Assembly (NCBI GenBank): GCA_018380885.1
Contig: JAGZSY010000057.1
Location: forward strand, 1 to 16,589
Length of the DNA: 16,589 bases
Direction of reading: 5' to 3'
Source of the DNA: Enterocloster asparagiformis
GTDB taxonomy: Bacteria; Bacillota; Clostridia; Lachnospirales; Lachnospiraceae
Program-made: the position numbers and the translations under genes
Shown: positions 1 through 7,195 of the stretch, one piece after another
Layout of the letters: every line of letters begins with the position of its first letter
How positions within the stretch are numbered: position 1 is the stretch's first letter
The notes under the pieces: model-generated
Told to the model about the DNA's origin: nothing
Databases searched by the model: none
The model's input: the letters and a program-made list of their open reading frames with translations, nothing else

Positions 1-101
1 CACTTGCTACACCACCCGCGAAGCAGGTGGTTTTCTGTTTCGCACGTCTCCGTTCCTGACTTCAGGAACTCCAACGTACTCAACTGGCTAAAGCCAGAAG
101 G
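1..101. mobile_element. Possible edge of an IS200/IS605-type element (three tandem hairpins)
   Basis: Three hairpins lie within about 90 bases. The first is ACCACC (11-16) with GGTGGT (26-31), with an inner GC/GC pair and a GAA loop, followed by TTTTCTGTTT. The second is GTTCCTGA (52-59) with TCAGGAAC (62-69). The third is CTGGC (84-88) with GCCAG (93-97) around TAAA. Closely spaced small imperfect hairpins, including the GGCTAAAGCC kind, are typical of the ends of IS200/IS605 elements and of the omega-RNA region next to tnpB. No transposase is visible, so the body of the element would lie to the left of the window. The first hairpin with its T-run could instead be a plain terminator of a gene outside the window. 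The family assignment is from pattern memory, not from an alignment. Confidence 0.35.
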
Positions 102-103
102 AA

Positions 104-147
104 AAGGGGCGCGGACAGCGGGATGAAACCGCCGGTCCGCGCCCCTT
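104..147 (-). terminator. Rho-independent terminator of the HAD-GH3-GPH operon
   Basis: A perfect 13-bp stem joins 104-116 (AAGGGGCGCGGAC) and 135-147 (GTCCGCGCCCCTT), with a further GCGG/CCGC pairing inside. Read on the minus strand it begins 4 bases after the symporter stop codon and ends in CCCCTTTTCC, so it has a GC-rich stem and a short T-run. Confidence 0.9.
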
Positions 148-151
148 AAGG

Positions 152-1552
152 CTATCTCGCCGCTCTTCTCTTTCGCAGTATCTCAGAGTTTTCCTCAACC
201 TTCTTCTTGTTCAGCGGATACACCACCAACAGCATAAAGGTCACACAGAAAAACAACAGGGCCGGAACCAGTGTGGAGATGGTGTACAGTCCCTTTAAAA
301 CCCCGGCCGTCTGCACCTTCGCCGCCGACTCGTACCCGATCAGTCCCATGGCATAGCCGCTCAAGCCTCCGGCCAGGGCCTGGCCCACCTTGCGCGCAAA
401 GGAGTACACCGCATAGATCGTGCCGTCCTCCCGCTTTCCGTTCCTCACCTCGGCGTCGTCGATCACGTCCGTGATGTTGGCCCAGATCACCAGATTAAAG
501 AAGTTCACGCCCAAAAATCCGATGGCGCTGGAAATCATGTAGATCCAGGGGTTCGTCAGCTTCAGCGCGAACAGCACCAGATACACGGCTCCCGTGAAGG
601 CCGTAGCCACCGCCGCAGCCTCCTTTTTGCCCATCCGCCCGGTGATCCGGCCCACAAACCCGGCCAGCACCAGGGACAGCATGATGTTGAGGAAGGTGTA
701 GCTGGAAAATGCCTTCACGTCCCCAAAATAGTCGGCGTACAGGTACATGTTCAGCCCGCTGATCAGCAGCTGGCTCAGCATGAGAAACAGTGCCGCCCCG
801 ATGATTCCCAGCATCGCCCTGCTGGAAAAGATAGTCGCAAACGTCTGAAGCAGCGTGACCTTGGGAGCGTTGGGGTCCTTCTCGATCTTCACCCGCTCCG
901 TGGTGCACTTGTAGCAGATCACATAGCAGATGATGGCGCACAAGGAGAAAATTCCTGCGACCACCGGAAAGATGCTTCCGCCGCCCCGGATCACCTGGGC
1001 ACCGTCCACGTCCGTGGTGTAAATAATCACCGGGCCCAGGACTCCGATCACCAGCTGGGCCAGGTTGGCGCCCACGCCCCGGAAGGTGGACAGCGCCGTG
1101 CGCTCCTCCGGCTTCTCCGTGATCGCGGAAGCCATAGAGCCGTAGGGGATGTTGATTCCCGTGTAGCAGATGCTGCCCCAGAGCAGGTAGGTGACGTACA
1201 TGTAGACGATCTTCACCGTCATGGAAGCTCCGGCCAGGGACGACTGGTACATCAGAAAGCTGGCCACTGCCACCGGACCGGCCATCCTGCGGATCCACTG
1301 CTTAAAGCGCCCGTCCTTTCCCGGCTTGCAGCTGTCCACAATCCGGCCCATGGTGACGTCGGTGAAGGCGTCCACCACCCTGGCCACGAGGAACAGCGTT
1401 CCCACCGCCGCACCCGGAATCCCCAGTACCTTCATATAAAATACCATCAAAAAGGTGCTGGCAAACATAAACGTGAAATCATTTCCAAAATCCCCAAATA
1501 AATATCCAATCTTATCGCTGAGCCCAAAGGGCTTTACCTGTTTTCCGTCCAT
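152..1552 (-). CDS. GPH-family sugar:cation symporter (MelB-like)
   Basis: A 466-residue inner-membrane transporter of the glycoside-pentoside-hexuronide (GPH) family in the major facilitator superfamily. It probably takes up a glycoside or sugar with Na+ or H+. About twelve hydrophobic segments are visible. The N-terminus has the family GDFGND motif (20-25). RVVDAFTD (58-65) supplies D61 and D65, which match the cation-site aspartates D55 and D59 of E. coli MelB. INIPYGSM (133-140) follows, and the late conserved stretch from TDVIDDAEVRNGKREDG (361-377) to RKVGQALAG (387-395) has K388 where MelB has K377. The length is normal for the family. The start ATG at 1552 has AGGGAG about nine bases upstream and lies 18 bases after the GH3 stop. 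It is the last gene of an operon with GH3 and HAD enzymes, so its substrate is probably the glycoside cut by the GH3 enzyme. The exact sugar cannot be read from sequence. Confidence 0.92.
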   Translation of the reverse strand: MDGKQVKPFGLSDKIGYLFGDFGNDFTFMFASTFLMVFYMKVLGIPGAAVGTLFLVARVVDAFTDVTMGRIVDSCKPGKDGRFKQWIRRMAGPVAVASFLMYQSSLAGASMTVKIVYMYVTYLLWGSICYTGINIPYGSMASAITEKPEERTALSTFRGVGANLAQLVIGVLGPVIIYTTDVDGAQVIRGGGSIFPVVAGIFSLCAIICYVICYKCTTERVKIEKDPNAPKVTLLQTFATIFSSRAMLGIIGAALFLMLSQLLISGLNMYLYADYFGDVKAFSSYTFLNIMLSLVLAGFVGRITGRMGKKEAAAVATAFTGAVYLVLFALKLTNPWIYMISSAIGFLGVNFFNLVIWANITDVIDDAEVRNGKREDGTIYAVYSFARKVGQALAGGLSGYAMGLIGYESAAKVQTAGVLKGLYTISTLVPALLFFCVTFMLLVVYPLNKKKVEENSEILRKRRAAR

Positions 1553-1570
1553 CTGTAAATTCTCCCTAAT

Positions 1571-3280
1571 TTAAAATCTGGTTTCCCATCTCCCGCAGAA
1601 CACGTTTTCATTGTACCGGCCCGTAAACGGACTCTCGCCCGCCATCTTTCCCAGCGTGGCGGCAAATGTCTCGTGGGTCGGCAGATAGGAATTGATGTAG
1701 CAGCGCGCCATGGGCACGTCGATCAGGTTGTTGGTGTTGCTTAAGGACACCACGAAGGTGGGCAGCTCCGACATGTACCAGGGCTGTTTGGCCGGCTCGT
1801 CCCATTTTACCCGCATGGTGTTGAACTGGGCGAAGCCCTGAACGTTTAACACCAGCAGAACGGCGTCGTATTTTTGCCGGAACTCCTCCATTTTGCCCTT
1901 CTTCTGCTCTACCGCAGCGTCCACCGAAAAGCCGCGGGCTTCCAGCTGCTCCACGATATCCTGAATCACCGCGTCGTCGTTGCTCTTGAACTTCTGCCCC
2001 GCGATCACCGTGGCCTCGGATCCGATGTACACCAGCTTTAACCGCCCGTACCGTTCCTTTGTCATGGGCAGGTAATGGCAGCGGTCCTTGACCAGCGTGA
2101 CGAAACGGTCCGCCATCTCCTTCGCCGCCTCATGGTGCTCAGAGCAGCCCACCACAGCCAGGTTTTCCCTGGGCGGCACCAGATTTCCCTCCGCCTTTAA
2201 GACGTGCAGGTTCAGAGCCGCCTTCACGCCCAGAATCCGGTGCAGGGCGTCGTTTAAGCGCTCCTCCGTGATCAGGCCCTTCCGGTAGCCGTCCATCATG
2301 TAGCCGAAATCCTCGTCCCGGTCGTTGAAGAACAAAAACATGTCGCAGCCCGCCGCGATGGCGCCGGGAACCTGCTCGCTGCGCGGAATGGTCGCGCCGA
2401 ACATGCCGATCATGTGGGAGGCGTCCGTTACCACCAGGCCGTTGAAGCCCAGCTCGCCCTTTAACAGCCCGGTGATCAGCTCGGGGGCCAAGGTGGCGGG
2501 ACGGATCTCCTCGTCCTTCATCCCGGGGCAGAGCTTTTTGGAGTAGGCCGGAAGGGCGATATGGCCCGCCATGATGGTCATGCAGCCCTCGTCGATCAGG
2601 GCTTTATACACCTTGCCGAAGCTCTCGTCCCACTCCTCGACGCTCATTGCGTTGATGCCCATGATCAGGTGCTGGTCGTTCTCCTCCGTGCCGTCCCCGG
2701 GGAAATGCTTCATGCAGGTTGCAAAGTTTCTGGTTCTCATGCCCTTAAAGAACGCCTTGCCGTAGCGGATCACGTCCTCCGGGCTGTCGTTGAAGGCCCG
2801 CAGCTGCACGATGGTGTTGCGCCAGTTGTAGGTTAAGTCCACCACCGGGGCGAAATTCCAGTTACAGCCCACGGCCTCGCTCTCCCTGGCGCTGATGGCC
2901 GCCATCCGGTACACTTCCTCCTCGCTGTCCATGGCCGCCATGGCCGCGCCGTTGGCCAGGGTCGTGCCCTCGTTGACGCCGCCGTTTCCGCCCATCTCAC
3001 AGTTGGAGGCGATCAGCAGGGGGATTCCGGAGTTCTCCTGCAGGTTCTTCGCCATCTCCCACAGCTCCTCCTTGGGAGCGTTGTGATAGCGGATGGCGCC
3101 GGGATGGTATGTATCCAGCACCGCTTTGATGGCCTCCGGCCTGCGCTCGTCGGCGTTTGCCACCATATTGACAAAGAGCTGGCCGATCTTCTCCTCCACC
3201 GTCATGGAAGCGATGGTGTCCTCCACCCATTTGATCTGTTCCTCATTTAAATAGTAAGGTTTCTGCCTTAAATCTACCAT
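1571..3280 (-). CDS. Glycoside hydrolase family 3, NagZ-type beta-N-acetylhexosaminidase-like
   Basis: A 569-residue protein with no signal peptide, so cytosolic. The N-terminal TIM-barrel domain (about 20-350) has KHFPGDG (191-197) followed by D202-Q203-H204. This copies the spacing of the Asp-His acid/base dyad of B. subtilis NagZ (KHFPGHG...DSH). VVTDASHM (283-290) supplies the nucleophile, D286. Residues from about 370 to 569 form a C-terminal GH3-type domain. These features favour cleavage of beta-N-acetylglucosaminides or similar glycosides. Some GH3 enzymes with this His act as phosphorylases, so hydrolysis is not certain. A longer frame opens with TTG at 3295, but that codon lies inside the ribosome site: TTGGAGGAGG runs just before ATG 3280, which is therefore chosen. 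It follows the HAD stop by 16 bases and precedes the symporter, so the three genes form one operon. Confidence 0.88.
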   Translation of the reverse strand: MVDLRQKPYYLNEEQIKWVEDTIASMTVEEKIGQLFVNMVANADERRPEAIKAVLDTYHPGAIRYHNAPKEELWEMAKNLQENSGIPLLIASNCEMGGNGGVNEGTTLANGAAMAAMDSEEEVYRMAAISARESEAVGCNWNFAPVVDLTYNWRNTIVQLRAFNDSPEDVIRYGKAFFKGMRTRNFATCMKHFPGDGTEENDQHLIMGINAMSVEEWDESFGKVYKALIDEGCMTIMAGHIALPAYSKKLCPGMKDEEIRPATLAPELITGLLKGELGFNGLVVTDASHMIGMFGATIPRSEQVPGAIAAGCDMFLFFNDRDEDFGYMMDGYRKGLITEERLNDALHRILGVKAALNLHVLKAEGNLVPPRENLAVVGCSEHHEAAKEMADRFVTLVKDRCHYLPMTKERYGRLKLVYIGSEATVIAGQKFKSNDDAVIQDIVEQLEARGFSVDAAVEQKKGKMEEFRQKYDAVLLVLNVQGFAQFNTMRVKWDEPAKQPWYMSELPTFVVSLSNTNNLIDVPMARCYINSYLPTHETFAATLGKMAGESPFTGRYNENVFCGRWETRF

Positions 3281-3296
3281 GTTTTCCTCCTCCAAT

Positions 3297-4151
3297 TTAT
3301 CCCTGTAAATTATTTACAAATTCTTCCAGCAGCTGTTTTTGATAATCGTGGCCGAACGCATTTCCGGCCAGCCGCTTCACGGCTCCCGGCAGTTCCCGCC
3401 AGCTCTCGTACTCCCGGGCCACCAGGATCGGGTAGAACCAGACCCCGTTTGCCTCTGCGGCCCCGCGGTCGCCAGGCGCGTCGCCCACCATCATCACGTG
3501 ATCCGCAGGGTAGCCGTATTTCAGCAGTTCCCGGATGCAGGAGGCCTTGGAACCGGCGTTCTGGGCCAGCACAATGTCCACATCCCGCAACAGGCCGTTT
3601 CTGCCCCACTCCTTCACAACCGCCTCCTGGTTGGCGGAGGAAACCACCGCGATGTCCGCGTACTGATGGATCAGCGGGATTCCCTCTTTCACGCCCGGAA
3701 ACGCGCGTTTGCTCTCCTCCGGCAGCTGCTCGATCTCCTGATTCACCGCCTGGGACCAGTGAAGCGCCATTTTCAGGCAGGGACTCTCCTCCCTCAGCGC
3801 CGCTTTTTCCAGAGCGCCGTTGCTCAGCTCATCCGACTCCTCCACCCACCGGTTCAGGGCCTCCAGCCCCTGGATTTCCCGGTAATCTCTGTCCACCTCG
3901 GTCAGCACCAGGGCCAGGGCTTTAAACCGGTTGATTCCCCTGGTCATGGAGTAGAGGTTCACCTGGTTCCAGCGAAACAACACCGGGTCCCGCCAGTTTT
4001 CTAACCCCCACTCCTCCACCATGCAGGGCCCGAAGCACCGGTGGTGTTTGATATCCATGGTGTCCATGGCGCAGCCGTCCGAGTCGATGCAGACCAGATA
4101 ATCCTTCTGCCGTTCAAACCCCGAAAACGGGTTCATTTCCATCCGTTCCAT
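3297..4151 (-). CDS. HAD-superfamily hydrolase (predicted phosphatase)
   Basis: A 284-residue cytosolic protein with all four haloacid dehalogenase (HAD) motifs. Motif I is CIDSDG (21-26), with nucleophile D23 and acid/base D25. Motif II is VVSSA (169-173), with S171. Motif III is K202 in GSKASC. Motif IV is GDAPGD (223-228), with D224 and D228. About 145 mostly helical residues between motifs I and II form a large C1-type cap that would set substrate choice. The start ATG at 4151 has AAAGGAGG five bases upstream. It is the first gene of the operon with the GH3 enzyme and the GPH symporter. An inference is that it dephosphorylates or rearranges a sugar phosphate made from the imported glycoside, especially if the GH3 enzyme works by phosphorolysis. 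The motifs fit a phosphatase or phosphoglucomutase equally well. The family call is firm and the substrate is unknown. Confidence 0.85.
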   Translation of the reverse strand: MERMEMNPFSGFERQKDYLVCIDSDGCAMDTMDIKHHRCFGPCMVEEWGLENWRDPVLFRWNQVNLYSMTRGINRFKALALVLTEVDRDYREIQGLEALNRWVEESDELSNGALEKAALREESPCLKMALHWSQAVNQEIEQLPEESKRAFPGVKEGIPLIHQYADIAVVSSANQEAVVKEWGRNGLLRDVDIVLAQNAGSKASCIRELLKYGYPADHVMMVGDAPGDRGAAEANGVWFYPILVAREYESWRELPGAVKRLAGNAFGHDYQKQLLEEFVNNLQG

Positions 4152-4226
4152 CCCTTCCTCCTTTTACCGTCTCTTGATGGTTTGACTTTACCTTAAAATC
4201 AGATCACAAAAAAGGGGTAATCTTGC

Positions 4227-4255
4227 TTTAAAATCGTACGATTTTTTGGTATAAT
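4227..4255 (+). promoter_or_regulatory. Promoter of the AraC-family gene
   Basis: TATAAT (4250-4255) is preceded by TGG, giving an extended -10. A weak -35 (TTTAAA, 4227-4232) sits 17 bases upstream. The start of transcription would be near 4262, leaving a leader of about 70 bases before ATG 4331. Confidence 0.6.
4230..4245. promoter_or_regulatory. Perfect 16-bp palindrome, candidate operator
   Basis: AAAATCGTACGATTTT reads the same on both strands. It lies within the spacer just upstream of the TATAAT box at 4250-4255, so a protein bound here would block the AraC-gene promoter. It also lies in the leader of the divergent HAD operon. Its TACGATT core (4237-4243) recurs at 4296-4302. It is a likely site for the adjacent AraC-family protein or another sugar-responsive regulator. 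Confidence 0.55.
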
Positions 4256-4291
4256 GTAATTCAGTCCAATATTTTTATATTTATGTGCAAA

Positions 4292-4297
4292 ATTATA
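4292..4297 (-). promoter_or_regulatory. Possible -10 box for the HAD-GH3-GPH operon
   Basis: On the minus strand this is TATAAT. Only a poor -35 (TTTCTT) lies 17 bases upstream, as expected for an activator-dependent promoter. The second TACGATT copy (4296-4302) overlaps it. Transcription would start near 4285 and run toward the plus-strand promoter at 4250, so the two promoters would face each other. Confidence 0.3.
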
Positions 4298-4330
4298 CGA
4301 TTAATTTTTTGTTAAAGAAAGGTGGATTCC

Positions 4331-5563
4331 ATGGAATTTGACCATCTCGCGCTGTTTTCCCAGATCGTCCAGGCCCACAACATCAACTGTCTCCTGGTGG
4401 ACCGGGATTTTTCCAACCTATATAAAGCGGACATGGAGCTGCGCAGCAGGCTGTACTCCAACTACGATTACGGAAGGCTGCGGGACATCATTCTCACGCA
4501 CTGCCGCCGCGGCGAGCTTTTGAAGCTGAAGGACGACTTCGGGCTGATCCTGTACATTTTCCCGCTGCCCACAGACTCCCTGCCCCAGATGGGACAGGCG
4601 GTGTGCGTCGTCGCAGGCCCGGTGCTCACGGCCGCCCCCGATCCGGGCGAGATCCAGAAAATCATGTTCCGCAAAAAGCTGCCGGACAGCCTGTTTCGGG
4701 AGCTGCAGGAATTTTACAGCAGCATCGCCGTGCCCCCGGAGCTGAAATCCCTGGAGTCCACCTTGATCACCATCGCGGACCACTTATTTGGACAAGCCCA
4801 CGTGCTGCGCTCCTACCCGGAGACCGGGGACCTGACCCTGGAGTCCCCCTCCCAGTCCCAGGCGTTAAACGACTCCCCCTCCATCGCCATCAACACCATC
4901 GAGGAGCGCTACGAGGTGGAGGACCAGATGCTGGAGGCCGTCGCCTGCGGGGACCACATGAAGGCGGCCCGGTATCACAGCCTGTTTAAGACCTACCGGA
5001 TCACGCCCAGGACGGAAAACGCCCTGATCAACCAGAAAAACATGATGATCATCCTCAACACCCTATGCCGCAAGGCCGTCCAGAAGGGCCACGTGCACCC
5101 CTACTACATCGACGAGCTCTCCACCCAGTTCGCCATCCGCATCAACCAGTCCCGCTCCATGAGCGATCTGGACGCCATCGACAACGAGATGATCCACAAA
5201 TACTGCCTGCTGGTGCGCAACCACTCCATGAAAAACTACTCCCGCCTGGTCCAGCGCTGCATCACCTACACGGACTTCCACTACGCGGAACCCTTGACCC
5301 TCTCCTTTTTCGCGGACATGTGCCACGTGACCAAATCCTACCTCTCCAACCTGTTCCGAAAGGAGACCGGCAGCACGCTGACGGACTACATCCACGCCGT
5401 CCGCCTGCGCCACGCCCTGGTCCTGCTCAACTCCACCACCATCCCCATCCAGGTGGTGGCGGCCAGCTGCGGGTACAGCGACTTAAACTACTTCATCAAG
5501 CTGTTCAAGCGGGAAAATGGAATCTCGCCCAAACAGTACCGGGTGCAGATGAGCCGGAATTGA
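4331..5563 (+). CDS. AraC-family transcriptional regulator
   Basis: A 410-residue regulator. The C-terminal AraC/XylS DNA-binding domain has two helix-turn-helix units, one around 322-347 (LTLSFFADMCHVTKSYL and following) and one around 373-404 (VAASCGYSDLNYFIKLFKR, then GISPKQYR). Residues 1 to about 155 form an alpha/beta sensor domain I cannot name with confidence, perhaps PocR/GAF-like. A Ser/Pro-rich linker near 165-185 leads to a helical middle domain (about 190-297). A GTG at 4322 would add three residues but lies inside the ribosome site AAAGGTGG, which is five bases ahead of ATG 4331, so the ATG is chosen. The gene diverges from the HAD-GH3-GPH operon and shares its 180-bp control region, so it most likely controls that operon in response to the imported sugar. 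The inducer is unknown. Confidence 0.88.
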   Translation: MEFDHLALFSQIVQAHNINCLLVDRDFSNLYKADMELRSRLYSNYDYGRLRDIILTHCRRGELLKLKDDFGLILYIFPLPTDSLPQMGQAVCVVAGPVLTAAPDPGEIQKIMFRKKLPDSLFRELQEFYSSIAVPPELKSLESTLITIADHLFGQAHVLRSYPETGDLTLESPSQSQALNDSPSIAINTIEERYEVEDQMLEAVACGDHMKAARYHSLFKTYRITPRTENALINQKNMMIILNTLCRKAVQKGHVHPYYIDELSTQFAIRINQSRSMSDLDAIDNEMIHKYCLLVRNHSMKNYSRLVQRCITYTDFHYAEPLTLSFFADMCHVTKSYLSNLFRKETGSTLTDYIHAVRLRHALVLLNSTTIPIQVVAASCGYSDLNYFIKLFKRENGISPKQYRVQMSRN

Positions 5564-5590
5564 CGGCGGCCCAATGCATTCAGAAAAAAC

Positions 5591-5641
5591 AAATCCCCGC
5601 CGGAGTCAATGCCCTTTAAACAATGACCCCGGCGGGGATTT
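5591..5641. terminator. Bidirectional terminator between AraC gene and ABC operon
   Basis: A perfect 13-bp stem joins 5591-5603 (AAATCCCCGCCGG) and 5629-5641. An inner GTCA/TGAC pairing lies at 5605-5608 and 5624-5627. On the minus strand the stem is followed by TTTGTTTTTT, a good T-run that ends the ABC operon. On the plus strand only an AT-rich stretch follows, so it should work less well for the AraC gene. Confidence 0.88.
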
Positions 5642-5672
5642 ATATGATTTATATAATTGATACGGCTGCGTA

Positions 5673-7184
5673 CTATTCAGTCAAACCGGCCATCAGCGGT
5701 CCCAGGGTCTCCCTGGACGCGTCCTTCTGGTCGATGATGCCCATGATCTTTCCCTCGAACATCACCATGATGCGGTCGGACAGCTCGATCAGCTCATCCA
5801 GCTCCGTGGACACCATGAGCACCGCGGTGCCCCGGTCCCTCTGGCCCATAATCTGGGACTGAATGTACTTGGTGGCGCCGATGTCCAGGCCCCGGGACGG
5901 GTGGACCGCCACCAGCAGATTGGGCGTGCGGTCCAGCTCGCGGCCTACCACGAATTTCTGCTGGTTGCCGCCGGAGAGGTTGATGGCCTTCTCCTTGATG
6001 GTGGGCGTTTTAACCTTGAACAGGTCGCAAATCTTTTTGCTGTGCCCTGCGATCCACTTCCAGTTGAGGAAGTTGTGGAGGGAGAACAGCTTTCTGTCGT
6101 AGCTGACCAGGATCAGGTTCTCCTCCACGGACATAGCGCCTACCATGCCGTACTTGTGCCGGTCCTCCGGGATGTGGGACACGTCCAGGTTCAAAATCTG
6201 CTTGGGTGTGAAGTGCGTGGTGTCCACGCCGGTGATGGTGATCTTGCCGCTGCTGGCCTGGCGCAGGCCGGTGATACACTGCACCAGCTCGGACTGACCG
6301 TTGCCGTCCACGCCGCACACGCCTAAGATTTCCCCGCCCTGGACGGAGAAGCTCACGTCCTTCAGCATGGGAAGGCCGCGGTCGTTGTCGCAGCACAGGT
6401 TTTCCACCTTCAGCCGCTCGCCCCTGAGGTTTAAGGGCTTCTTGTCGGTCTTTAGCTCCACCTCCCGGCCCACCATCAGGTTGGCCAGCTCCTGGCGGTT
6501 GTGTACCTCGCCGATCTCCACAGTGGCGGCCAGCCTGCCCTGGCGAAGCACGGTGCAGCGGTCGCAAATCTTCATGATCTCGTTGAGCTTGTGGCTGATG
6601 AAGATCACGGTGTGACCCTCGCCGGTCAGCATATTCATCATGTCGAAGAGGCTGTCCACCTCGTCCGGCGTCAGCACTGCGGTGGGCTCATCCAGGATCA
6701 GCAGCTTGGCGTCCCGGTACAGTGCCTTCAAAATCTCCAGGCGCTGCTGCTGGCCCACGGACAGCTGCTCCACCCGCACCCAGGGGTCTATCTCCATGTT
6801 GTACCGTTTTCCAAGCTCCGTAAAGCGCTGGGCCGCAGCCTTTAAATCCAGCACGGCCTTGTTGTCCTGAAGGCCCAGGATCACATTTTCAATGACGGTC
6901 AGGGCGGGGATCAGCATAAAATGCTGGTGCACCATGCCGATGCCCAGGGCGATGGCCTGCTTGGGGTCCTGAATCTTCACGGGCTTGCCGTCGAAGAAAA
7001 TCTCGCCCTCGTAGGAATCGTACATGCCGTACAGACAGTTCATCAGCGTGGACTTTCCGGCCCCGTTCTCGCCCAGCAGCGCGTGCACCTCGCCCTTTTT
7101 GATGCTCAGGTTCACATCTTCATTTGCCACCACGGAAGCAAACCGTTTGGTGATATGCTTCATCTCTAAGATATATTCTGACAT
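5673..7184 (-). CDS. ABC transporter ATPase, nucleoside-type (two ATPase domains)
   Basis: A 503-residue energising subunit of a carbohydrate/nucleoside-uptake ABC importer, with two nucleotide-binding domains in one chain. Domain 1 has a full Walker A, GENGAGKST (38-46), Q87, signature LSVGQQQ (141-147), Walker B LLILDEPT (161-168) and H198. Domain 2 has a degenerate Walker A, GVDGNGQSE (291-299), without the usual Lys. Its signature LSGGNQQ (403-409) is intact, and LLVAVHPS (423-430) has H428 where the catalytic Glu would be. A weak second site is usual for the RbsA/YufO class. The frame extends upstream to 7226, but that would overlap the preceding permease. ATG 7184 follows a GGGGGGAG ribosome site and lies 11 bases after the permease stop, so it is chosen. 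It is the last gene of the operon and closes at the terminator at 5591-5641. Confidence 0.93.
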   Translation of the reverse strand: MSEYILEMKHITKRFASVVANEDVNLSIKKGEVHALLGENGAGKSTLMNCLYGMYDSYEGEIFFDGKPVKIQDPKQAIALGIGMVHQHFMLIPALTVIENVILGLQDNKAVLDLKAAAQRFTELGKRYNMEIDPWVRVEQLSVGQQQRLEILKALYRDAKLLILDEPTAVLTPDEVDSLFDMMNMLTGEGHTVIFISHKLNEIMKICDRCTVLRQGRLAATVEIGEVHNRQELANLMVGREVELKTDKKPLNLRGERLKVENLCCDNDRGLPMLKDVSFSVQGGEILGVCGVDGNGQSELVQCITGLRQASSGKITITGVDTTHFTPKQILNLDVSHIPEDRHKYGMVGAMSVEENLILVSYDRKLFSLHNFLNWKWIAGHSKKICDLFKVKTPTIKEKAINLSGGNQQKFVVGRELDRTPNLLVAVHPSRGLDIGATKYIQSQIMGQRDRGTAVLMVSTELDELIELSDRIMVMFEGKIMGIIDQKDASRETLGPLMAGLTE

Positions 7185-7195
7185 CCTTCTCCCCC

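Noticed and set aside
3339..4004. Plus-strand open frame (221 codons) opposite the HAD gene
   Set aside because: It is antisense to a gene with all four HAD motifs, has no ribosome site, and its product has no recognisable domain.
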